From NCBI GenBank assembly GCA_949825045.1, contig OX463827.1, forward strand, positions 7,958,501-8,022,500: DNA of 64,000 nucleotides, written 5' to 3'. The position numbers and the translations under genes were made by a program. Positions 55,596 to 64,000 of the stretch are shown piece after piece. This DNA comes from Argyresthia goedartella (taxonomy: Eukaryota > Arthropoda > Insecta > Lepidoptera > Argyresthiidae). The notes beneath the pieces were generated by a model. The model searched no databases and was not told the origin of the DNA. It saw only the letters and a program-made list of their open reading frames with translations. Every line of letters begins with the position of its first letter. Within the stretch, counting starts at the first letter, position 1.

Positions 55596-56040
55596 TTTAT
55601 TATTAGCCTACATCATCCCACTGCTGGGCAAAGGTCTCTCTTCCCCTCCTCCACTGTTCACGCCCCTGGGCTACCTCCCACCAGTTGTTGTTGTGGTACC
55701 TCAATTCGTCACTCCAGCGCTTCCTGGGTCGACCACGTCCCGTTTTCCCGAATTTGTAACAAAATTTATAACAGAAAAATTAAATAAGTGAAATAATGTT
55801 AGCACAACAGCACAAAAGCCTCAAGTTGGAGCTGGAGACGATTACCAGGAAATAGCGTTGGCTTAGCCATGGGATGAGAAGCCGAACACCTGAAGAAAGT
55901 AGTCCTCCAATGTTGCCCAAAGAGGAAATGGAAAAAGGTCGCCCCAAAACAACGTGGCGACGTTCAACGGAGATAGAGGCCACCATTGTGAGCTCAGATT
56001 GGGCGGAGTTAGAGCAAATGGCCCAAGATCGGAACTAATG
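55596..56040 (+). pseudogene. RTE-like LINE remnant
   Basis: From about 55915 one plus-strand frame reads EEMEKGRPKTTWRRSTEIEA, then SSDWAELEQMAQDRN and a stop near 56038, the characteristic C-terminus of RTE/BovB-type retrotransposons in insects. The stretch at 55600-55760 (ATCATCCCACTGCTGGGCAA) is a commonly repeated insect sequence, probably in reverse relation to the same family. Confidence 0.65.
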
Positions 56041-56879
56041 AGAATCTGTACTGAGAGCCATACTCGAGCTGAGGGGAGACAGGGCGACATGATGATTATG
56101 ATGATAATGACATACAAGGCTTCTGTCCCGACACTAGGAAAGTCGTGGGAACAAACAAAATTATTCAAAACAATCAAGTAATAGCAGGGACCGGAACAAA
56201 TGGTGTGCTTAAGGAGAGTTCTATGACCAGCAGAGGACTGAAAAAGGCTGATGTGATGATGATGATGAGGAAGATAAAACAAGGCCGAGGACGTTAAGGT
56301 AACATAATGCCATCTAATGTCAATCCATGGTCTAAAACATGTGATAATGTGCATTAAGACTTGTTCTATTCAGTACAAAAGATACGTATACATAAGGCAA
56401 GTTTATAAAGTATACCGCACAGCACATGTCTGTTAAACTGTATTATGGAGTTAGTTGTTGTTCTTATACGTGAAAATTCTTGGCTTCTGACGGAGTTTGA
56501 AAGCTATAATAATTATAAACTACGGCAGAACTAAAACAGAAGTTTTGCTGTGGTATGGCTAATGGAAACCTTGAAACTGTTTTACCTCTACTTTTAATGG
56601 AATTAAGTCCTTATGCTTACTTTTGTTATGAAATGTGGTTATGGGCCGAATGAAAATAAAAGTATTCACTTGACTTGAAATATTTCAAAGAAAATTAACA
56701 TTTTATTTAAGCTGATAACTTTCGAACTACTGATCAGATTTTAATAACACTTGGCTAAGAACCATCGCAGGAAAGCCTACTACCATTAACAGAAACCACA
56801 TTAAAATCCGTTCACCTGTTTGAGCGCTAGAGCGCCACAGACAAACACAGACAGACAGACAGATGCTTCAAACTTTTAC
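56041..56879. other. Intergenic sequence
   Basis: 56070-56270 has GATGATGATGATG-type simple sequence and CCAGCAGAGGACTG, typical of the tail of the LINE above. A degenerate ACAGACAGACAGACAG run lies at 56840-56862. No gene is seen. Confidence 0.45.
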
Positions 56880-57020
56880 GGCTTTACTAATAAAAGAAGT
56901 TATTCACGGTTTAACGTATACAGTATTTTGTCCTTTTTATAAATCGAGTAAATGTCAAATCTCAAAGCAAGACAAAACACTGTATAAGTTAAACCGTGAA
57001 TATCTTCTTATATTAGTAAG
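56880..57020. mobile_element. MITE with more than 45-bp terminal inverted repeats
   Basis: The left arm GGCTTTACTAATAAAAGAAG then TTATTCACGGTTTAACGTAT is mirrored by 56968-57020 (TTAAACCGTGAATATCTTCT, then TATATTAGTAAGGC), with a few mismatches. The arms leave only about 35 bp between them. Confidence 0.75.
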
Positions 57021-57027
57021 GCAGATA

Positions 57028-57399
57028 GTGTCTAAACACACTATGCCGAAGATACGCGATCAAAGTTCGCATGATTACGCCTGCATTAATATTTGAATTA
57101 CTGACGACACATAATGCCGAAATTAAGTTGCGTTATAGCGTACAACAAACTTCGGTCTGGCGTGTTCAGCGGCAACTTATTCTGTACATTAAATCTCACA
57201 TTATATGCGACGAAGTTCGCTTCCATTGCCGAGACCTCTACTGAACGAGACACACACAAAGTTACGCAACTGAATTTCTGCGGCGTAGGTTCGGCACCTT
57301 ATGGTGTGTCATATCAGCCGTATACGTCGGAACGTATAATCAGCCGCGGAGTCACGCCGAACTTCGGTCGCGTATCTTCGGCATAGTGTGTTTTGACAC
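57028..57399. mobile_element. MITE with 32-bp terminal inverted repeats
   Basis: GTGTCTAAACACACTATGCC then GAAGATACGCGA (57028-57059) is mirrored at 57368-57399 with one mismatch. The interior is rich in CCGAA/TTCGG motifs. It directly follows the previous MITE. Confidence 0.8.
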
Positions 57400-57453
57400 A
57401 TAAACTTAAAAATACCCCTCGTTTTTCGTCGTTAACAATAAAGCATTTCATTC

Positions 57454-57476
57454 ATAATAATAATAATAATAATAAT
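57454..57476. repeat. (ATA)n microsatellite
   Basis: About seven AAT units. No SINE body was recognised beside it, though this is the usual tail of family B SINEs. Confidence 0.85.
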
Positions 57477-59628
57477 GTTTATTCAGTAATATTGCTACAG
57501 TTTTGTAATACATTGGTACAGACAATATAAGAGTCGTAACGTAGACTCCCCAAAGTAGAGTTTCCCCTGTGTTTTGGGATAAGTAACATACGCTCCTCCC
57601 TACTTATATGCAACAATATTGTCGAACAAAAAAGAAAAATGTTTTTTAATTTAATTATGTGCATACAGTTAAAATATTTGACTTAATTTAAATTTATAGT
57701 AACATTTATATCTTATATAATAGTTAAAAGTTAATTTGATAAATTGGGATTAATTTTTACATATGTGACACAAAACTTACTTGAAAAAGCATCTAATCGC
57801 TATTGGAGAGTGTTTATAGTATGAGTTATGAAAGAGAAGTTGATAAGTGTAATGCATGTATGTAGAGTGTAGTGTGTAATGAATGTTGTAATGTATTTGA
57901 TATACAATAGCACCTACATGTTTACTAAGAAATTAATGAGAGATATTAACTTAGGATGGTTATAAATTTCTGTGTTGCATCATAATTATTTAACTTCAAC
58001 CAATTGTAAATAGTTATTTTGAATTCATATGTATTTTTTGAGTAAATATCTTCATTTTGGCAGATTTTATTATACAAATAAAATTGGGCTCACTGTCTTT
58101 AAAATAGACCTAAATGCGCAACGATGTTTATGTTGCCATTACGTATGAAGAAAGGCATCAGATCTTATCCTATCTTAGAACTATCAATATATGTGCTGTT
58201 CATTTAAGCGGAATAAATCTCTGTCTCACACGTATCGCTGAATCGTGTCACTCACACAAACTTATTTTCCCGATGTTATTAAAGATTTTTTACTTTTTTA
58301 CATTTACAAACATTTTTACGACGAATGGAACGGAACGGGGGCGATGCGGTTGGGGTTAGAGGTTGTTTGTGTGTGTGAATGTCTGTTACTATATTCATGG
58401 AAAACTACTAGACCGATTTTGATGTGTTTTTTTTGTTTAACTGCTATAATTTCAGAGCAGGTTCTTAGATATGTTTTGCGGTGGTACACCAATAGCCCTC
58501 TATTGGGCGCCGCAGTAGCCATAGGATGGTTGACGCTTGCTAAATTGTTTGTGGGAAGAAACTGTGTAGGTATTTTCGATGTGGTTTTCGCATTATATTA
58601 GCCGTAACATAACATAACATAGAGTCACAACTTTTACCATATGGGGTGGCAGAAGCACAACTGTGCCCACTTTGAACCAGTTATTCAATTCTCCATTTTG
58701 CGTGACGGGGGGCTAGCCCATCGCCGCAACTATGGAGTAATGAAGGCTTCCTCACGATGTTTTCCATTTCCATTATCTCCTTGCTAAATGGTCAGGAATC
58801 GATCCTGCATCTTCTGTGTGAGAAGCAAGCATGAAACCCATTAGAACACGGAGCTCATTAGCCGCAAGGTTGCATTAATATGTCGAGGGTATTTTAATTT
58901 TATAATTCTTGATTTATTTATGATTCAACTATGCTTTAACTTGTACCTAAAACTCATGGATTTTAATATTTAATTCTTTCTTTTCAGGTACTAAACAGTT
59001 TGCGTGGTACCAGATGTACTACTGGAACGATTAACGATCTACGTGAAACAGTAACGAAGAGATAGCTCAAAGAATACCAGGAATAATAATTCAGTTGTAA
59101 CGTTCAGCGCTAGGATATTACGCCAGAGTCTACCAGATGGGATATATTCATATCTCTGTTATCCAAGGCTCGTGTTTCGGTTCAATTAGCAATTCGATTC
59201 GTGGTAGTTGAAAATTAGTACATAACCGTATTAAAATAATGTTCATATCAGCTCACATTGCAACATGGCTGTTACGTCATCGCTGTTTATTTAGATTTAT
59301 TCAAAGCCACTGAATATTTTTTAATTTCAAACACACCGTTAAGATATTTTTTATACCTATTTTATACACAAGAACCATATCAATGTCCCTGATCCTAATA
59401 CATAGCAAGTTTTAACAAGTTATAGGTGTTATTTTTTTTTTCATTATTGTTTCTTACCACTTAATATTTTTTTAATTTCAAACACACAGTTAACATATTT
59501 TGACGTATATCAATGTTCCCTTTAGATCTCATGAAATAGCTACTTTTCATAAGTATTAGGTGAAGAATATCTCCTTTTTTTCGTCGAAAGTCTGTTAGCG
59601 ACGAATCCGATTTGACCTGAGCAACTGA
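57477..59628. other. Intergenic sequence with repeat fragments
   Basis: 58380-58620 carries TACTAGACCGATTTTGATG and a reading frame at 58245-58601 with no recognised family. 58622-58760 has CATATGGGGTGGCAGAAGCA and CCTCACGATGTTTTCC, part of a dispersed repeat. No gene is seen. Confidence 0.4.
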
Positions 59629-59885
59629 CGACCCGAATGGCCGAGTCGGCAGTGGCCCTGCCTACGAAGCCAAGGGTCCCGGGTTCGAGACCCGGTGGGG
59701 GGAAATATTTGTTTGATGAGAACGGATGTTTGTACCATAGTCATGGTTGTTTATCTATCTAAGTATAATATTTATCTATATAAGTATGTGTATCGTTGTC
59801 TAGTAGCCAAGATACAGGGAATCCTAGTTTCGGGCTAGATCAATGTCTGTAAATGGTGTGCAAGGTATTATTATTATTATTATTT
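59629..59885 (+). mobile_element. tRNA-derived SINE (family B), forward copy
   Basis: The polymerase III A box TGGCCGAGTCGG is at 59639-59650 and the B box GGTTCGAGACC at 59682-59692, spaced as in a tRNA. The body follows (CATGGTTGTTTATCTATCTA, GTTGTCTAGTAGCCAAGATA, AATCCTAGTTTCGGGCTAGA), and the element ends in (TTA)n at 59866-59885. It is the best preserved of the three copies. Confidence 0.92.
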
Positions 59886-60176
59886 ACTCTATTATTTACT
59901 TCTCTATATGATTTGGGCCGAGTGGTCAGCTGATTTGTATAGAGAAAAGAAACTTAAAGTTGTAGTGTTTGCTCAGAATTATGTCGCTAACATTTGGTCC
60001 CATACGGGATGACAAAGGCACAGTCGTGTCCACTTTTAGTCGAATAGTTAAGATTTGAAATTATTACTTAATATTTGAAAAAATCGCTGGTTAACGTCAA
60101 TTTCGGTGAAATGCCAATATTTGAAGTGCTATTCCTCCTGAATCCAGAAAAATAAATGTTACGAAGACAAAGTTTT

Positions 60177-60425
60177 TAAGAGTTTCGTAGCCGAAAGGTG
60201 CCAAACGGGACCCTTTTACTAAGCCTCCGCTGTCCATCTGTCCGTCCGTCTGTCCGTCTGTCACCTGGCTCTACCTGATCAACCGAAATAGGAAGGGAGC
60301 TGAAATTTTCACAGAGGGTGTATTTCTATCACCGCTACAACAACAAATAATGAAACATACCGGTTTTTAAGAATTAAAAGTACCCATACAATAAATTATT
60401 GGTATAGCCATTTACTTAGTCCTTT
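60177..60425 (-). mobile_element. Family A repeat, reversed partial copy
   Basis: CGAAAGGTGCCAAACGGGAC, CCGTCCGTCTGTCCGTCTGT, CTGAAATTTTCACAGAGGGT and ACCGCTACAACAACAAATAA occur in reversed family order. The terminal GTTCCGTAC is degraded to GTTTCGTAG. Confidence 0.75.
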
Positions 60426-60442
60426 TGTTTTATTTGTAAATA

Positions 60443-60659
60443 TTAAACTGCACATCAAAAATACTGATTTGCACAGCAAATATCAGGGCAAAATACTGCG
60501 GTAGCTTAGGTGAAGGGTAAAGGGGGTGAGCGAAGCGAAGCCCCCTTTATTCTTCGTATTAGGTTGAACATGTAAGAACAAAAAAATACTTAAAACATAA
60601 AAAGTGTTTTCGATGATCTTTTTTTATTGTGAAAATCAGTATTTTTGACATGCGATTAA
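60443..60659. mobile_element. TTAA-flanked MITE, copy 2 with full hairpin
   Basis: TTAA at 60443-60446 and 60656-60659 flank 209 bp. The termini ACTGCACATCAAAAATACTG and, reversed, TCGCATGTCAAAAATACTG are inverted repeats. Inside is TGCGGTAGCTTAGGT and the hairpin GAAGGGTAAAGGGGG / CCCCCTTTATTCTTC, in which both changed bases are still able to pair as G-U in RNA. Confidence 0.88.
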
Positions 60660-63600
60660 ATGCTAGCCTTTGTTTATCGGTGAAAACTGGACTCTCCCGA
60701 TCTTATCAGAAAAGATCTTTAATTGCAGGGAAAAGATCTTTAATTCTGTACACCAGATTGCATCGCCATCGCAACGCGACCGCTCCGAGGGGCGCGGAAT
60801 GCCGTGTTTGGCTTTTCGGCGGCACCTATTTTGTTCTGAGATTGACTTTCAACTGCGGCGTTTTGCGCCCTTCGCCCGCGCGCGATGCTATCGCGATGCA
60901 ATGTCTAGTACAGACTTAGGCCCCAGGTATTGAGTTTGATGCTTAGTCATATAGGATTAATAATTGTTCATTCGAATTATAATAAATAATATTACGTTTT
61001 TTTATCATATTTGTTTTTTTTTTTTTTTATTTGTTCTATTCACTCCCGGTTTTAATGAGCAAAGAGTTGACCTGAGTACATTGTTCAATATACATACTAC
61101 ATACATAAAACTCTTTTGCAAAGTGTCGATGATGAAATTAATATTTTTATTATTAAAAATTATAAAGGTATCCTCGTACAAAAGTCTGTCGTTTTACGTT
61201 TATCCGTGTACAATGGTATCGAACCCTTCGTGTGCGGGTCTGATCACCTACTCGCACTTGACCGGTTTTTTATCTTCAATCTGTGTGTTTAAAAACAACT
61301 GATGTCAATAGGATAATTCCCATTAGAAGTTAAGAATACAGTGGCCGTGATGAAATCAGATTCGTCCCAAACAGACTTTCGATTAAGTCTAATCGTACTC
61401 TCCCGTGCCCAGTTTACCCAACTAGCTTACCCTTAACACCCCATTAACCATATTAGTATACCAAATATTCTGAGAGTGTCTCTTTTAGTATCACGCGGGT
61501 TCCGATACGCACGCGGGTGCTGTAAGTAAGGCGCCCCGCGCCCCGCGTCCCGCGCTCTTTCAGGAGCTTTATTTTTGAATATATCGCACTCACATGACAT
61601 AATATATCGCATGAGAAATATGTCACGTTCGACTTCCAAGTCGCATGACGTTGATTTTCTGCATTTTTGAATATTGGTGTTGCCAATAAATTTGGAAATG
61701 TTGATTTTTATCCGTTGCCTGCAGAAAAAGTAAAAACCGGTAAATATTTCATAGGAAACGGATCATTAAATGCTGTCATAGTATAGGCTGTATAACAGTT
61801 GTCTGTTCAATCAAGCTGCCTACTAAATCCTAGCAATAATATGGAACAAATCGGGCTGTTCAATCTGTCGCAAATGTGACGTATTTGACGTTTTGGATTC
61901 CAATTAAAAAAACGCGCCAAAATCAGCACACTCTGACACCTCAAATTGTGTTGACACTGTTGACATTGCTTTGACGTATTTGACGTTTATTCTACTATTC
62001 GGCTTACGCAACGAGTGGTGCTGATGACGACTCGTTGCGTAAGCGAAAAAATACAAAATTTCAAATTTCGAAGGAAAATCAGTAGAAAAGAGCGCTCGCG
62101 TGACATAAAACTCTTACGAGCGATTCAAAAATAGAGCTCCAGTGTCTTGCATATTGTACATGCGAGGCGTGAGGCTCCATATAGACAGCATCCGCGTGCG
62201 GGAAAACCCCATATATATTATATACACATATATATCGCCCAAAAGGGCAAATTGCAGGTAGAAAGCCTTCAGCATGTACCGAGGCCATGGCTCACAGTAA
62301 ATTCTTAGTAAGACGACTGTAAACACAAAGCGGTTGTTTTTAGTCCGTATACCACACGAGCTGATGCCCGCTCAATGTGTGGGGACCCGGACATAGCAGG
62401 GAGGTCTGACTCCTGGGCAATTCCATTTTTTCCCCCTCCAACAAAAAAAAAAGGGGCAGCCCCATGATAGTAAATCCCGTATGCGTGATGAACGCATGCC
62501 ACTGAAAGAGGCCCTAAGCGACAAGCCCTAGGGCCTTATATTCGGAGCTAGTCTCACGTCTATCCGAGATAGCACTTTGTGCTTTCTATCTCACCCCGGA
62601 ACCATCTAAAAGGGAATAAATGGAGTCTTCAGCACCATCTTAGACTTGCTAACCTTATGAGGCTTATCACAGACTCATAAAGTCTATATTATCCCGTTTT
62701 CGGATTACAGTAGTTTGGGTTAGCGGCGCTTGGGCGAAACATAAATTCTTGTCTCACTCTGTATGCATATATCTTGTTAGCGGATAGTAAAATTTCAGAA
62801 TAAGAATTGAATTTTGGAAGGATTTTGTGTCGCGACGACTTATAAGTACGGTTTAGAATACTACGATACTATTATTCTCTTATTATTTTCTTATTTATGT
62901 CGTACCTACCTGATTTTGATCTTTGAAGCAAAAAAAGTATTCAAAAGAATCTTATCTTATATTTTTTCTGATTTTTTCTGTATATGCTTTGAAATAGTTT
63001 AATATTTTATAAGATATTCCAGTTAACGCTAGATTTTAAGATGTTTAATGGAGAGTTTTTAGCCATGCTCTGCCTCACCTTCTGGGAAACAGCTTAACGT
63101 TGTGTATTTATTTAGGTAAGTACTAAGGTAAGTAGTTTTATGCACGTTTAGTAATATGTAGCTCCAAGTTAGGATCATTCACACATCATTAAAATATGAC
63201 CGTTCATCTTATTATCGACTGCATTTCCACACTTATTTATTATACATCGTTATTAGGAAGAAATAAGTGCTCCCTAAGCCATTCTTATTTCATGTAAACA
63301 TAAATACTCGTATCAAGATGATGCATACCTAGATAGTACTTTTTAAAACATCTTGATAATACGGTGTATTGCATACATACGTGAGAGATCATTTTTAATA
63401 ATAGTTTCAGACCTCAAGATAAATCTAGATTTATTTCAATTTTACAGGTCCAATATCCAGCATATTTTACCAACACATAATACCGGTCGTATTTCCTTCC
63501 TTTATTAGGGTTCCGTATATTTTTTGCGAACATATTTCAGTTTCATTTGACACCAGCGAGCTGGCAGAAAAAATATCTTTAAGAACACTTCTTTCGCAAA

Positions 63601-63814
63601 ACGTGCTCAGTAAACGCAATGTACTAATTATTTAAATTATCTTTCAAGGCTTTTGGGCGTTTCAACTTTATTTGATTGTTTATTTTTTTTGCCACATTTA
63701 TTTAGATCATGCTATGAGTCTAGAAATTCTATTTCTATGTTGATTTGTGTTGTGTATTGGTTATATAGATGAATTTCATATTTAGATAAAAAACATGAAA
63801 CATAAACATCTACA
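60660..63814. other. Unassigned sequence with hairpins and a family A fragment
   Basis: 60740-60910 is GC-rich. 61195-61275 is a reversed front fragment of family A (GAACCCTTCGTGTGCGGGTC, CTCGCACTTGACCGG). 62180-62740 is GC-richer and looks like the non-coding part of some element (CCCTAGGGCC, CTCACCCCGGAACC), but I do not recognise it. No gene is supported, and 62750-63814 shows nothing. Confidence 0.4.
62002..62044. repeat. Perfect 15-bp hairpin
   Basis: GCTTACGCAACGAGT (62002-62016) pairs exactly with ACTCGTTGCGTAAGC (62030-62044) over a 13-base loop. Confidence 0.92.
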
Positions 63815-63985
63815 TTCATTGCTTCTTGTCTCCCACTACATGGATACCTGTGCCGTGGGAACAAGAAACAGCGACGTCATACACATATAAACATCCAAGA
63901 CCTGGGTTTCGTTTCTTTGTCACCAGCCGGGGATCGAACCTGGGACCTCTCGCCACAACCACAGCGCTACAGAGGTCATGTTTTG
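63815..63985 (-). mobile_element. tRNA-derived SINE (family C), reversed
   Basis: Reversed, it reads CTGTAGCGCTGTGGTTGTGG (A-box region), then AGGTCCCAGGTTCGATCCCC, which includes a B box GGTTCGATCCC. The body includes ACATCCAAGACCTGGG and GTGCCGTGGGAACAAG. Related pieces are at 41640 and 30255. Confidence 0.75.
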
Positions 63986-64000
63986 ATGATTTGTAGAGCT

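Noticed and set aside
55863..56354. A 163-residue minus-strand gene
   Set aside because: It is antisense to the RTE-like remnant and to GATGAT simple repeats.
58245..58601. A 118-residue membrane-like protein
   Set aside because: The hydrophobic residues come from AT-rich sequence, no family is recognised, and the region carries dispersed-repeat motifs.
59639..59692. A functional tRNA gene
   Set aside because: A and B boxes match, but no cloverleaf with an acceptor stem and anticodon arm could be drawn, and the same sequence is repeated as the head of a SINE.
62079..62502. Minus-strand coding region or structured RNA in the GC-richer block
   Set aside because: The three overlapping frames have no recognised domain and no convincing rRNA or other RNA signature was found.

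Overview
The window is nuclear DNA of an insect, most likely a moth or butterfly. It is AT-rich and gene-poor, with one clear spliced exon, one intact F-box gene, and a dense population of transposon families of the type seen in Lepidoptera: two piggyBac elements, a BEL/Pao LTR element, maT and IS630-Tc1-mariner type DNA transposons, tRNA-derived SINEs, LINE tails, and a roughly 400-bp repeat bounded by the inverted motif AGGGTTCCGTAC. The species cannot be named from the sequence alone.

Layout. 0.65-1.64 kb is a 99-bp tandem array. 3.4-5.4 kb holds a family-A repeat, a reversed SINE and a repeat with about 100-bp terminal inverted repeats. 7.5-9.35 kb is a decayed minus-strand retroelement with reverse transcriptase, a zinc-binding segment and a probable restriction-like endonuclease domain. 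9,621-9,851 is a real minus-strand host exon of an SV2-like MFS transporter, with both splice sites visible. 11.2-18.74 kb is a piggyBac element into which a BEL/Pao element (13,765-18,612, target duplication AATAC) inserted. 20,886-23,702 is a second piggyBac element with TTAA flanks. 25,668-26,504 is an intronless F-box gene resembling nutcracker/FBXO7. 29-34 kb is a mixture of LINE and SINE remnants and hairpin-bearing repeats. 34,921-36,099 is a maT (DD37D) mariner element. 38.8-39.8 kb is the 3' end of one or more LINEs. 45,085-46,325 is a very uniform 40-bp minisatellite of 31 units. 48.0-50.15 kb is a decayed Ty3/Gypsy pol on the minus strand, interrupted by a family-A repeat. 52,049-55,282 is a large IS630-Tc1-mariner-type transposon whose transposase has DD82E spacing (the Sailor group), itself interrupted by a 961-bp insert. 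55.6-64 kb holds RTE-like LINE remnants, several MITEs, SINEs and unassigned sequence.

How it fits together. Only the SV2-like exon and the F-box gene look like working host sequence. Almost all other coding capacity belongs to mobile elements that are broken by frameshifts, stops, deletions or nested insertions. Those nested insertions give a relative order of events at three places. The least ordinary features are the BEL/Pao pol frame that stays fully open although the reverse transcriptase is deleted, the DD82E element, the TTAA-flanked MITE that carries a dispersed hairpin, and a set of near-perfect palindromes with very short loops. For one palindrome a sister copy lacking it is present in the same window.
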